From Ramlibacter sp. (lineage in GTDB: Bacteria; Pseudomonadota; Gammaproteobacteria; Burkholderiales; Burkholderiaceae_C): 57,460 bases of DNA. Each line of letters opens with the position of its first letter. Position 1 is the stretch's first letter. A program made the position numbers and the translations under genes. The notes under the pieces are model-generated. The model saw only the letters and a program-made list of their open reading frames with translations, had not been told where the DNA came from and made no database searches. The stretch lies in the NCBI GenBank assembly GCA_030695945.1, contig JAUYOG010000044.1, positions 1 through 57,460 on the forward strand, in the 5' to 3' direction. Shown here piece after piece: positions 44,754 through 53,552 of this stretch.

Positions 44754-45197
44754 CTACCCCCGGGGCTGGTGGATCAACTCGCTGGGCAGGCCGACCAATG
44801 CCGTGGGTGACCCCGCAGTCCCGCTCGTGGCCTGGAACCAGACGCCGGAGAAGTGCGTTCCCTCCAGGATCACCGAAGCCGCGACCACCTTGCGGATGCG
44901 GCCGTCGATGACGGGCATGTTCTGTAGCAGCACGGGCGTGAGCACGGGATCCCATCTGAGGATGCGAACGTATCCCGCGAACGCGATCATCCCGCCGGGG
45001 CCGGTGCCCGATCGCCTGACCCCCACCTCGATGTTGTCCGCCGGCACGAGCATGCGCCTGAGGCAGTCGACAATAATGCGCAGGTAGTAGTTTTCGATGT
45101 CGCTGGTGGCCAACTCGGACGAGACGACCGAATTGACGGACGGCGAATGGACGGGTTTCTCCTTCCTGGAAAAAATCCCGCTGATGATCGCCTTCAT
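44754..45197 (-). CDS. Hypothetical protein upstream of rpoH
   Basis: A 147-aa protein I do not recognise. The N-terminus is short and basic (MKAIISGIFSRKEK), followed by a helical region (ATSDIENYYLRIIVDCLRRML, about 30-50) and a beta-rich middle (GMIAFAGYVRILRW, KVVAASVILEGTHFSGVWF). No signal peptide or membrane helix. It is divergent from rpoH; the 223-bp gap holds the rpoH promoter and the CIRCE element. The gap 44623-44753 on its other side shows nothing convincing. Confidence 0.65.
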   Translation of the reverse strand: MKAIISGIFSRKEKPVHSPSVNSVVSSELATSDIENYYLRIIVDCLRRMLVPADNIEVGVRRSGTGPGGMIAFAGYVRILRWDPVLTPVLLQNMPVIDGRIRKVVAASVILEGTHFSGVWFQATSGTAGSPTALVGLPSELIHQPRG

Positions 45198-45357
45198 GGA
45201 TTGCCCTCCTCCGCCCCCGCTTCCCGGGACGTCGCCCCGGTTGTTACTGCTTGTTTTCGGGATGCTAGCGTGAAAGGCGCCATCGGCGACGATTTGCAGC
45301 GCCGTCCGACACCGGGGATAACCCTGAAGCGGTATGCTGGCCCACTGAACTTCGGCT

Positions 45358-45384
45358 TTGGCACTCCATCAAAGAGAGTGCTAA
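45358..45384. promoter_or_regulatory. CIRCE operator (HrcA site) overlapping the rpoH promoter
   Basis: TTGGCACTC (45358-45366), a 9-bp spacer (CATCAAAGA) and GAGTGCTAA (45376-45384) match the CIRCE consensus TTAGCACTC-N9-GAGTGCTAA at 17 of 18 positions. The left arm supplies a -35-like TTGGCA (45358-45363) and the right arm a -10-like TAAGAT (45382-45387) with an 18-bp spacer. HrcA binding would therefore block RNA polymerase. The rpoH start codon is 37 bp downstream. Confidence 0.88.
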
Positions 45385-45420
45385 GATAACGCATATATGA
45401 AATCGAAAGGAGCCTCTGGT

Positions 45421-46353
45421 ATGACCGATACAACGGCAGCCCCTGGCACGGCATTGGCCATGGCCAACCCGTGGGCGGTGGTCCCGTCCCTGGGCAACCT
45501 GGACGCCTACATCTCGGCGGTCAACCGCCTTCCGATGCTGACTCCCCAGGAGGAGCAGGAGTTCGCGCGCAAGTTCAAGGAACACAATGACCTGGAAGCG
45601 GCCGGCAAGCTGGTGCTGTCGCACCTTCGGCTGGTGGTTTCGGTTTCCCGCAAGTACCTGGGCTACGGCTTGCCGCATGGCGACCTGATCCAGGAAGGCA
45701 ACATCGGCCTCATGAAGGCCGTGAAGCGCTTCGACCCCGACCAGGGCGTTCGGCTGGTGAGCTATGCACTGCACTGGATCAGGGCCGAGATCCACGAATA
45801 CATCCTGAAGAACTGGCGCATGGTGAAGGTGGCGACCACCAAGGCCCAGCGCAAGCTGTTCTTCAACCTTCGCTCGATGAAGCAGGGCTTCAAGGACGAT
45901 GCGCAGGCCCAGACGCACCGGGACAGCCTGACCGACGCGCAGATCGACGTCATGGCGCGCGAGCTGAACGTCAAGCGCGAGGAAGTGATCGAGATGGAAG
46001 CGCGCATGGCCGGCGGGGACGTGCTGCTGGATCCGGCGCCGGGCGATGACGGCGATGAAGCTTTCGGTCCCATCGCCTACCTGGCGGACGCGAGCCAGGA
46101 ACCCACCGCCGTGATGGAATCCCGCCAGCGCGATTCGATGGCCTCGGACGGCATCGCCGCCGCGCTGGAGCAACTCGATGCGCGCAGCCGCCGCATCGTC
46201 GAGGAACGCTGGCTCCATGTGAACGACGACGGCTCGGGCGGCCTGACGCTGCACGATCTCGCCGCCGAATACGGCGTGAGCGCGGAGCGCATCCGGCAGA
46301 TCGAATCGGCCGCCATGAAGAAGATGAAGAAAGCGCTGGCCGCCTTCGCCTGA
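45421..46353 (+). CDS. rpoH: RNA polymerase heat-shock sigma factor sigma-32
   Basis: A 310-aa sigma factor. Region 2 is LVLSHLRLVVSVSRKYLGYGLPHGDLIQEGNIGLMKAVKRF, in parts, with the -10 binding WIRAEIHEYILKNWRMV. The RpoH box QRKLFFNLR (about 140-148) identifies it as sigma-32. Region 4 ends in a helix-turn-helix (DLAAEYGVSAERIRQIE). ATG 45421 has AAAGGAG 8-10 bp upstream; an ATG at 45397 is rejected. It directs transcription of chaperone and protease genes in heat shock. A CIRCE element overlaps its promoter. Confidence 0.97.
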   Translation: MTDTTAAPGTALAMANPWAVVPSLGNLDAYISAVNRLPMLTPQEEQEFARKFKEHNDLEAAGKLVLSHLRLVVSVSRKYLGYGLPHGDLIQEGNIGLMKAVKRFDPDQGVRLVSYALHWIRAEIHEYILKNWRMVKVATTKAQRKLFFNLRSMKQGFKDDAQAQTHRDSLTDAQIDVMARELNVKREEVIEMEARMAGGDVLLDPAPGDDGDEAFGPIAYLADASQEPTAVMESRQRDSMASDGIAAALEQLDARSRRIVEERWLHVNDDGSGGLTLHDLAAEYGVSAERIRQIESAAMKKMKKALAAFA

Positions 46354-46372
46354 GTCTCGCGGCCGCCAGCAA

Positions 46373-46403
46373 GAAAGAGCCCGGCGTCCCCGGGCTCTTT
46401 TCG
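46373..46403 (+). terminator. Intrinsic terminator after rpoH
   Basis: GAAAGAGCCCGG-CGTCC-CCGGGCTCTTTTC: an 11-bp GC-rich stem followed by T residues. Strong Rho-independent terminator. Confidence 0.9.
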
Positions 46404-46482
46404 TTGGGGATATGAAACGCGGGGTGTGGTTCTTTGCCCCTCCGTATCGCGGATGGCGCAGGATTGCTGTAACAATGGTTGA

Positions 46483-48219
46483 GTGAGGGGAAACATCTAC
46501 GCACTCGGGGCGGGGGTGCTGCTGTGGCTGTCCGGTCTGGGCAATGTCTGTGCGCAAGACGTCCTGCCCGGCGCCGCGCCCGCGCCCCCCGCCATCGCTC
46601 TCTCGGCCGACCGCCCTGCGGTCTCCCTGGACGGGCACAGCCGCTACTGGATTGACCCGACGGGCGTCCGCACCGCAGACCAGGTCGAGGCGGCAGCCGA
46701 TACGCTGCCGTGGCACCTGCGCGAAAAAGGCGGCAGCTACAACATCGACGGCAAGGCGCTGTGGCTGCAGTTCGATACCGTCGACGCCGGCGGCCGGCGC
46801 TGGTTCCTCGAACTGGCCTCGTCCGGGGTCGACCAGGCGCAGCTCTTCTACCGCGCCGCGGACGGCAGATGGGCCACGCAGGAGGCCGGCGACAGCAACG
46901 CCGTCTCGCAGTGGCCCCTCCCCGGCCGGTTTCCCACCTTCGAGCTGTCCACCGAGACGGGCAAGCCGGTGCGCTACTGGCTGCGGGTCGGGCACGCGCG
47001 GGTGGACTTCGCCAGTCCTGTCGCCATCCTGGAGCGCTCCGAACTCCTCGCTTCGCGCGAGCGCGAGCAATTCCTGCTGGGCGCGTACTTCGGGCTGGCC
47101 TCGCTGATTGCACTGGTGGCGGCGGCCAATGCTGTCGCCTATCGGGACCGCAATTTCGGCGTCTACTCGGTGTATGTCGCGACGCTGGCGGCCGGGCAGC
47201 TCGCTTACCTCGGTGTCGGCGCGCAGCACCTGTGGGACCACTGGCTCAAGTGGAACGAGGTGGCGACCTTCCTGCTGCCGGGCGTCTCGTCGGCAGCGGC
47301 ACTCTGGTTCACCCGCACCGTCACGGAGCCCGCACGCTACTCGCGCGCGCTGGACCTCTCCGTGTGGAGCCTGATCGCCGCGCTGCTTTCCGCGGTCGCG
47401 CTCGATTCCTTCCTGGCCTCCCGCTTGTCCGTCACCCTGGTACTGGTGCTCATCGCCCTGGCGATGGTGGTGGTGGTGGGACTGATCGCGCTGGCCTGGA
47501 CCCACGGCGACGACCCGCATGTCCGGCTCATCGCGCTCGGCTTCCTGCCGGTGCTGGTGATGGCCGCGTTCCCGGTGGCGCGCGGCCTGAACCTGATTCC
47601 CGCCGGCTGGCTGACACGCTACGGCGTGTCGATAGGCGCGGCCATCGAGATGCCGATCCTGTTCTACGCGCTGAGCCTGCGCGGCAGCCGCCGGCGCGAG
47701 GCGCAAGTGCGGGCTGCGGCGCTGTCGCACAACGACCCGCTGACCGGGCTGGCGCACATGCGGTCGCTCCTGCAGCGCCTGGAAAGCGCCATCCTGCGGG
47801 CCCGCAGCATGAAACACGCCTGTGCGCTCATGGCGGTCAGGATCGCGAACCTCGACGCCCTGGCCGCCGAGTTCGGGCGCGACGCGGCGGACCGCGCCCT
47901 GATCGTCGCCGCCTCGCTGCTGCGGCATGCGATCACCGACATCGACGTCGCGGCCCGGGTTGGCGACCATGAATTCGCGCTGCTCCTCGAGGGCCCCACG
48001 ACGACGGAAAACGCCCTCAGCCGCGCGCAGCAGGTGGTTGCAGGCGGCTTGCGCCAGGCCGAGGCCCTGCCCCCCGGGACCACCCTCAAGTTCTTCGTCA
48101 CGGTCGCGCTGCTTCCCGACCGCGACCTGGACGCCTCGGGCAGCCTCCAGTGGCTGCTCAATGGCGTGAAAGCGATGCCCCCCGACTCCCGCAAGCTGAT
48201 CCGGCCGCTGAATTTCTAG
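46483..48219 (+). CDS. 7TM membrane protein with degenerate GGDEF domain
   Basis: A 578-aa sensor. Signal peptide 1-24 (GTG start, no strong ribosome binding site), a 7TMR-DISM extracellular beta domain (about 40-175, with LPWHLREKGGSYNIDGKALWLQF), seven hydrophobic helices (about 190-385) and a C-terminal diguanylate-cyclase fold beginning LSHNDPLTGLAHM. The GGDEF signature is VGDHEF (about 493-498), so the first Gly is missing and cyclase activity is doubtful; there is also no clear RxxD inhibitory site. It may act as a c-di-GMP/GTP-binding sensor without catalysis. Confidence 0.85.
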   Translation: MRGNIYALGAGVLLWLSGLGNVCAQDVLPGAAPAPPAIALSADRPAVSLDGHSRYWIDPTGVRTADQVEAAADTLPWHLREKGGSYNIDGKALWLQFDTVDAGGRRWFLELASSGVDQAQLFYRAADGRWATQEAGDSNAVSQWPLPGRFPTFELSTETGKPVRYWLRVGHARVDFASPVAILERSELLASREREQFLLGAYFGLASLIALVAAANAVAYRDRNFGVYSVYVATLAAGQLAYLGVGAQHLWDHWLKWNEVATFLLPGVSSAAALWFTRTVTEPARYSRALDLSVWSLIAALLSAVALDSFLASRLSVTLVLVLIALAMVVVVGLIALAWTHGDDPHVRLIALGFLPVLVMAAFPVARGLNLIPAGWLTRYGVSIGAAIEMPILFYALSLRGSRRREAQVRAAALSHNDPLTGLAHMRSLLQRLESAILRARSMKHACALMAVRIANLDALAAEFGRDAADRALIVAASLLRHAITDIDVAARVGDHEFALLLEGPTTTENALSRAQQVVAGGLRQAEALPPGTTLKFFVTVALLPDRDLDASGSLQWLLNGVKAMPPDSRKLIRPLNF

Positions 48220-48302
48220 GACGGTCCCAAGCGAGCCTGGCGGCCGGGGCGATAGGATTGCGGGCTGGGCCCCGGTGGGGCCTTCACTCAAGGAACTACA
48301 AG

Positions 48303-49319
48303 ATGAACCGTCACCCCGTGCGCCGCACTGTCCTGGCGCTCGCGCTGGCCACCGCCGCTTGCGGCGCCTTCGCGCAGAAGCCGGCCAAGCCCCAAGCCGC
48401 AGCCAAGACACCGGCGGCCCCGTGGCCCACCAAGGCCGTTCGCATCATGGTCGGCTTTCCCGGCGGCTCGACCCCCGACCTCGTCGCGCGCACCATTGCC
48501 GAGCCGCTGTCGAAGGCGCTGGGCCAGCCTGTGATCGTGGAGAACCGCCCCGGCGCCGGCGGCAACATCGCCGCGGACGTCGTGGCCAAGGCCACGGACA
48601 ACCACACCATCGGTGTGATGATCAACGGCAACCTGACCATCGCCAAGCTGCTGAACCCGGCCACCCCCTTCGACCCGCAGAAGGACCTGGCGCCGATCAG
48701 CCTGATCGGCACGGCCCCCCTGCTGCTTACGGCGCCGGCCAACGCACCCGGCAACACGGCACAGGAGTTCTTCCTGGCGGCCCGCAACGCGGGCAACAAG
48801 TGGAGCTACGGGACACCGGGCGTCGGCACGGTGGGCCATATCGGCATGGAACTGCTCAAGACCAAGACCAACATCGACCCGGTGCACGTGCCTTACCCCG
48901 GCAACCCGCAGGTCATCACGGCGATGATCGGCGGGCAGATCCACCTGTCGCTGCTGCCGCCGGGGCTCGCCGCGGCGCAGATCCGCGCCGGCAAGCTCAA
49001 GGCGATCGGCGTCACGTCGACCGGCCGCAGCCCGCTCGTGCCCGAATACCCCAGCCTCGACGAAGGCGGCGTGACGCGCGGCTTCCAGCTCGAGATCTGG
49101 ACGGCCGCCGCCGCACCGCAATCCATGCCCAAGCCGATCGTGGCGAAGCTGTCGGCCCTGATCAGCGAAATCGCACGCACGCCGGAAGTGCGCCAGAAGC
49201 TGTTCCAGCAAGGCTGGCAGGTGGCCGGCACGTCCTCCGAAGGCCTGGCCAACCGCATCAAGGCCGACACCGCCCTCCTGGGCGGCGTGATCGCCATGCG
49301 CAACATCAAAGCCCAGTAG
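48303..49319 (+). CDS. Bug-family (TctC-like) tripartite tricarboxylate receptor
   Basis: A 338-aa periplasmic solute-binding protein with signal peptide (MNRHPVRRTVLALALATAACGAFAQ). Motifs IMVGFPGGSTPDLVARTIAEPLS, NRPGAGGNIAADVVAKA and SYGTPGVGTVGHIGMELL are typical of Bug/TctC receptors. Burkholderiales encode many orphan copies; no TctA or TctB membrane partner is nearby. The ribosome binding site AAGGA lies 10 bp upstream. Substrate (carboxylate, aromatic acid or amide) unknown. Confidence 0.93.
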   Translation: MNRHPVRRTVLALALATAACGAFAQKPAKPQAAAKTPAAPWPTKAVRIMVGFPGGSTPDLVARTIAEPLSKALGQPVIVENRPGAGGNIAADVVAKATDNHTIGVMINGNLTIAKLLNPATPFDPQKDLAPISLIGTAPLLLTAPANAPGNTAQEFFLAARNAGNKWSYGTPGVGTVGHIGMELLKTKTNIDPVHVPYPGNPQVITAMIGGQIHLSLLPPGLAAAQIRAGKLKAIGVTSTGRSPLVPEYPSLDEGGVTRGFQLEIWTAAAAPQSMPKPIVAKLSALISEIARTPEVRQKLFQQGWQVAGTSSEGLANRIKADTALLGGVIAMRNIKAQ

Positions 49320-50126
49320 TCAAGAAAGGCTTCGGCACGCGCGCCGCACGATGTACGCGGTCTCGGCGGCGCGCGACTCACGGCTCCAGCGGCGGCACAG
49401 CGCGTCCACCCACTCCGGTTGCGTCTTGGCCGCGTCGTTGAGCCAGTTCGCCACCGAGTTCTGCACGTAGCGGCTGCAGTCGGCCCTCAGCGGTTCGATC
49501 AACGGCAATCCACGCCAGGGCTCGGCCTTCAGCGCTTCGACCTGGGCACACCAGACACCGCGCGGCCGTGTGGCCTCGCTGGCGAAACGGCGGATGTTCG
49601 CATCGCTGTCGCGCGCCCAGGGCTGCAGCAGGGTGACGGCCTCGTCCACCGACCGGGCCACTTCATCGCGCACAGCCATCCACGCCATCTCGCGCACACC
49701 GAAATGCGGGTCCGCGGCGAAGCGGCGTGTCGAAGCCAGCTTGGCCGGCAAGGTCATGCCGGAGAAGGCGATCCACTGCGAGGCCCACGAGCGCGCGACG
49801 TCGCTCGTGTGCGTGGCCAATGCGTGCGCGATCGAATCGCGATCGGGCCGCACCTCGGCCAGGTCATACAGCGCGCGGGCCACGTGCTCATGGCGCTTCA
49901 CCGGCCTGAAGGCGCCCAGCATCGCCAAAGTGTCCGCGATGCGATCATGAGCCGGGTCGAGCCCGATGTGGCCCGCCACGTTGCGGGCCAGCCGCGGCAG
50001 GTCCAGCGCCAGGAATTCGTTGAGGTTGACCGTGGGCACCAGCCCTTTGTTGAGGGCTTCCAGCACCTCGGGCGGGATCAGCGCGATGCGCGCCGCGCCC
50101 CTGCGCCCGAGCAGGTGCCCGACCAT
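49320..50126 (-). CDS. DNA alkylation repair (AlkD-like HEAT) protein
   Basis: A 268-aa helical protein with HEAT-like repeats. The conserved segments FGVREMAWMAVRDEV, PWARDSDANIRRFASEATRPRGVW and VQNSVANWLNDAAKTQPEWV are shared with AlkD/DNA alkylation repair enzymes, which remove bulky or charged alkylated bases. Its start overlaps the stop of sco by 1 bp, so it may be co-transcribed at the end of the oxidase cluster. Confidence 0.88.
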   Translation of the reverse strand: MVGHLLGRRGAARIALIPPEVLEALNKGLVPTVNLNEFLALDLPRLARNVAGHIGLDPAHDRIADTLAMLGAFRPVKRHEHVARALYDLAEVRPDRDSIAHALATHTSDVARSWASQWIAFSGMTLPAKLASTRRFAADPHFGVREMAWMAVRDEVARSVDEAVTLLQPWARDSDANIRRFASEATRPRGVWCAQVEALKAEPWRGLPLIEPLRADCSRYVQNSVANWLNDAAKTQPEWVDALCRRWSRESRAAETAYIVRRACRSLS

Positions 50127-50737
50127 CAGCCTTGCTGGCCGAGCAGCAGCTTCAGGTCAGATGCCAGCGCCTGCGCGCCGCTGCCATAGCGCGTATACAG
50201 CCGCAGCCGGCCCTGCGTGTCGTAGACGTAGCTGGCGGCTGAATGGTCCATCGTGTAACTCGTCGGCGTCTTGCCCTCGGCCTTCTTGTAGTACACCTTG
50301 TACTCCTTGGCCATCTCCGCGAGCTGCTCCGGCGTGCCATGCAAGGCGAGGAACGCGGGGTCGAAATTGCCCATGTAGGCCTTGAGCACCTCGGCCGTGT
50401 CGCGCTCCGGGTCCACGGTGACGAACAGGCCCTGCACCTTGTCGCCGTCCGCGCCCAGCAGTTTTTTTGCCTCGGCCAGTTCCGCCATCGAGGTCGGGCA
50501 CACGTCGGGGCATTGGGTATAGCCGAAGAACAGCACCACCAGCTTGCCGCGGAAATCCTTGAGGGTTCGCGGCTGGCCGTTGTGGTCGGTGAGCTGGAAG
50601 TCGCGGGCGTAGTCGGCGCCGGTGAGGTCGATCGCCTTGAACTGGGGCTTGGATTCGGAACAGGCAGCCAGCAGCCCCGCTGCGCCGGCCGCCAGGGTCC
50701 AGGATGCCATCGACTTCAGGACATTTCGGCGGTACAT
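50126..50737 (-). CDS. SCO1/SenC copper chaperone of cytochrome c oxidase
   Basis: A 203-aa lipoprotein. Start MYRRNVLKSMASW (50737) gives a lipobox LAAC at Cys26. The thioredoxin-fold copper site FGYTQCPDVCPTS has Cys76 and Cys80, and the His ligand lies in SYTMDHSAASY. It delivers copper to CuA of subunit II. It is the last gene of the oxidase assembly unit, 10 bp after ctaB. In-frame upstream codons (43) are rejected. Confidence 0.94.
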   Translation of the reverse strand: MYRRNVLKSMASWTLAAGAAGLLAACSESKPQFKAIDLTGADYARDFQLTDHNGQPRTLKDFRGKLVVLFFGYTQCPDVCPTSMAELAEAKKLLGADGDKVQGLFVTVDPERDTAEVLKAYMGNFDPAFLALHGTPEQLAEMAKEYKVYYKKAEGKTPTSYTMDHSAASYVYDTQGRLRLYTRYGSGAQALASDLKLLLGQQG

Positions 50738-50747
50738 GGTTTTGCGA

Positions 50748-51620
50748 TCAGAAAAGATAGTGGTCCACCAGCAGGGCTGCAAACAGGATGCTGAGGTGGA
50801 TGAGCGAGAAGCGGAAGGTCTTGCGCGCGAGGGCGTCCGAATATTCGCGCCACAGCCACCAGCCATGCAGGCAGAAGCCCCATCCCAGCACCACGGCCGC
50901 GGCCAGGTACAGCCAGGAGCTCATGCCGTACACGAAGGGCATCAGGCAAGCGGCGAACAGCACCAGCGTGTACAGGAAAACCTGCAGCCGCGTGAACTCG
51001 TTGCCGTGGGTCACGGGCAGCATCGGCAGCCCGGACTTGCGATAGTCCTCCACGCGGTACAGCGCCAGCGCCCAGAAGTGCGGCGGCGTCCAGAGGAAGA
51101 TGATGAGGAACAGGATCAGCGCTTCCGGGCCCACGTCGCCCGTCATCGCGGCCCAGCCCAGCACCGGCGGCATCGCGCCGGAGGCGCCGCCGATCACGAT
51201 GTTCTGCGGCGTGAGGGGCTTGAGGATCACGGTGTAGATCACGGCGTAGCCGACGAACGTGGCGAACGTCAGCCACATGGTCAGCGGGTTGACCCACTGG
51301 TACAGCAGCCAGGAACCGAGCGCGCAGAGCACGGCGGCGAACGACAGCGTCTGCCAGTTGCTCAGCTCGCCCTTCGCCGTCGCGCGCCAGGCCGTGCGCC
51401 GCATCTTGGCGTCGATCCCCTGCTCGACGAGGCAATTGAAGACGGCTGCGGCGCCGGCGACGAGCCAGATGCCCAGGCAGGCGACGAGCGCCAGCTTCAC
51501 GTCCGGCCAGCTGGGCACGCCGGGCACGGCCAGCACCATCCCGATCAACGCGCAGAACACGATGAGCTGGATCACGCGCGGCTTGGTGAGCGCGTGGAAC
51601 TGGCGCAGGCGCGACGTCAT
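50748..51620 (-). CDS. ctaB: Protoheme IX farnesyltransferase (heme O synthase)
   Basis: A 290-aa inner-membrane prenyltransferase. N-terminal [20 protein letters not shown], the substrate-binding [19 protein letters not shown] (about 60-78), [23 protein letters not shown] and [16 protein letters not shown] are characteristic. Start 51620 overlaps the ctaA stop (ATGA). The open frame extends into ctaA but is only its shadow. Confidence 0.96.
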   Translation of the reverse strand: MTSRLRQFHALTKPRVIQLIVFCALIGMVLAVPGVPSWPDVKLALVACLGIWLVAGAAAVFNCLVEQGIDAKMRRTAWRATAKGELSNWQTLSFAAVLCALGSWLLYQWVNPLTMWLTFATFVGYAVIYTVILKPLTPQNIVIGGASGAMPPVLGWAAMTGDVGPEALILFLIIFLWTPPHFWALALYRVEDYRKSGLPMLPVTHGNEFTRLQVFLYTLVLFAACLMPFVYGMSSWLYLAAAVVLGWGFCLHGWWLWREYSDALARKTFRFSLIHLSILFAALLVDHYLF

Positions 51621-52768
51621 GCGGACAGGCCCCGAGGTTGCGCGTGCACGGGGTCCGACGCCAGCGCCGTGCGGCTCTCGCACAGCGCCCAGGTCAGCAC
51701 GACGACCAGCGCCGCGGCGCCGCCGGTATGCCCCACGGCCGCGGCGATGGGCCAGCCCAGGATGATGTTCGACAGCCCGGTGCCGAGTTGCCACACCGCC
51801 AGCGCCACGATCCACCGGGCCTGCCTTGCCAACACACCGCTGCGGTGCAGTCGCCAGGCCGTGAAGGCCAGGGCCGGCAACACGGCATACGCCATCAGCC
51901 GGTGGACGTAGTGAATGCCCGTGAGCGCCGCGAAATCCAGGTGTTCGCCGGCCGCCGTCATGCCCAGTTCCCGCCACAGCTCGAAGCCCTGGCGCAAGTG
52001 CATGTCCGGCCACCACCGGCCCTGGCAGGTCGGGAAGTCGGTGCAGGCCAGCACGGCGTAGTTGGTGCTGACCCAACCGCCAAGCGCACTTTGCAGCCAC
52101 ACCAGCGCGACGGCGGCGAAGAGCCAGGCGCGCACACCGGGCGCGACGGGCTCGCGGCCCCTGCCGCGTTGCGCGTGCTCATAGACCACGGCTTGCCGGC
52201 ACAACAATGCCAGCAGCACGAGCCCGCCCAGCAGGTGCAAGGTGACGATCGCCGGGAACAGCTTCATCGTCACCGTCCAGGCGCCGAAGGCCCCCTGCAG
52301 GCAGACCCATCCGAGCGTGGCCGCGGGCCACCAAGGGTCCACGACGGATCCGCGCCTGCGCTGCAGCCATGTCGCCGCCGCCAGCGTGACGATCAGCACG
52401 CCGGCCGCGGTGGCGAGGTAGCGGTGGATCATCTCGATCCAGGCCTTGCCCTGCGTCACCGGACCCGTCGGCATCGCCGCCTCGGCCTTGCCGATCTCGG
52501 CATGCGCGCCGATCGGGCTGGCGTTGCCGTAGCAGCCCGGCCAGTCCGGGCAACCCAGGCCGGAGTCGGTCAGCCGCGTGAATGCGCCGAACATGACGAG
52601 GTCGAAGGTGAGAAACAGCGTGAGCAGCGTCAACGCCTGCAGCCGGCGCTCCGAACCGGCCTGCTTGTTGCGCAGCCAGACCCAGGCGAGCGGGCCCAGG
52701 GCCACCACCAGCCCCATCAACATGATGTGCAGGACCGGCGAATAGTCGTAGAGCGGCTGGGCGTTCAT
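51617..52768 (-). CDS. ctaA: Heme A synthase (COX15/CtaA)
   Basis: A 383-aa membrane oxidase converting heme O to heme A. Eight hydrophobic helices; [16 protein letters not shown] contains the Cys pair of the periplasmic loop. Conserved His occur in [21 protein letters not shown] and [12 protein letters not shown] second C-x-D-x-P-x-C is [12 protein letters not shown]. Its stop overlaps ctaB. It lies 10 bp after the SCO-like gene. Confidence 0.96.
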   Translation of the reverse strand: MNAQPLYDYSPVLHIMLMGLVVALGPLAWVWLRNKQAGSERRLQALTLLTLFLTFDLVMFGAFTRLTDSGLGCPDWPGCYGNASPIGAHAEIGKAEAAMPTGPVTQGKAWIEMIHRYLATAAGVLIVTLAAATWLQRRRGSVVDPWWPAATLGWVCLQGAFGAWTVTMKLFPAIVTLHLLGGLVLLALLCRQAVVYEHAQRGRGREPVAPGVRAWLFAAVALVWLQSALGGWVSTNYAVLACTDFPTCQGRWWPDMHLRQGFELWRELGMTAAGEHLDFAALTGIHYVHRLMAYAVLPALAFTAWRLHRSGVLARQARWIVALAVWQLGTGLSNIILGWPIAAAVGHTGGAAALVVVLTWALCESRTALASDPVHAQPRGLSA

Positions 52769-52778
52769 GGCGGTTCGC

Positions 52779-53552
52779 TCAGGGCTGCCGGCCCGGCAGG
52801 TCCCAGGATGCCGAGGCGCGCAGCACGCGTTCGATGTCGCGCTTGGTTTTCGCGGCCGCCGCCGTGTCGATGCCCTTCAGGACACCGGCCGCAGGCTGCG
52901 CACCATCCGCTGTCGTGCGCTGCGTGACCGCGGGGAAACGCATCATCCAGTTTCCCATGGGATCGACGAGGTACAGGTGCTCGGACAACTCGTGCCCGGG
53001 CGCCGGCGCCAGCCATTGCGCGAGCTGCGTGGCGTCGACGCGCAACACGGTCGCCTGCGACAGCGCCGGGCGCAGCGACTCTCGCACCGGCTGCGCATCG
53101 CTCACCAACCAGACCCAGTCGACGCGCTCCTTGTCCTTGCCCAGGCCTTCGCGCAGCTGGCGCTGGATGAACAGGTGCTGCTCGCAGGCTGCATCGCAGG
53201 CGCCGCCCGCGACGCTGACCAGCAGCCACTGGCCCTTCAACGAAGGCAGCGGCACGGCACGGCCGTCCAGCGCCGTCGCGGTGACTGCCGGCAAGGGCCG
53301 CTGCGGGTCGATCAGCTCGCCGTGGTTGCGCCGGCCCTCGGGGCGGATGACGTAATAGGTGAAGTAGGAAGCGATGACCGGCGCCGCGCAAACCAGCAGC
53401 ACGGCCAGCATGCGCAGGCGCCCGCGTGCGGTGCGCTGTGCGTCGCCGGCCAGCACCTCCTGCGGCACCGGCAGCGAATGCACGGTCAGGCCCAGCGGCT
53501 CGTCAGGCAGGCGGAGGGCGTCGGCGGGGGGCGATGAATTGGAACCAGGCAT
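52779..53552 (-). CDS. Membrane-anchored SCO-like thioredoxin-fold protein
   Basis: A 257-aa protein: cytoplasmic N-terminus, one transmembrane helix (about 47-66; RMLAVLLVCAAPVIASYFTYY), then a periplasmic thioredoxin-like domain. The candidate site is GGACDAACEQ with Cys119 and Cys123 (C-x3-C, as in SCO), and later His188/His193 in GHELSEHLYL. It resembles the hypothetical cytochrome oxidase-cluster protein of betaproteobacteria; the paired Cys suggests copper delivery or thiol reduction for subunit II. Overlaps the SURF1 gene by 50 bp. Confidence 0.8.
   Translation of the reverse strand: MPGSNSSPPADALRLPDEPLGLTVHSLPVPQEVLAGDAQRTARGRLRMLAVLLVCAAPVIASYFTYYVIRPEGRRNHGELIDPQRPLPAVTATALDGRAVPLPSLKGQWLLVSVAGGACDAACEQHLFIQRQLREGLGKDKERVDWVWLVSDAQPVRESLRPALSQATVLRVDATQLAQWLAPAPGHELSEHLYLVDPMGNWMMRFPAVTQRTTADGAQPAAGVLKGIDTAAAAKTKRDIERVLRASASWDLPGRQP

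Noticed and set aside
45265..48411. A 1,048-codon open frame on the minus strand opposite rpoH and the 7TM protein
   Set aside because: It is antisense to two clear genes, is very Arg/Gly/Gln/His-rich with no domain, and is the usual product of high third-position GC.
50748..52100. A fused frame joining ctaA antisense-like codons to ctaB
   Set aside because: The upstream portion is out of frame with ctaA; ctaB starts at 51620 with a stop/start overlap.
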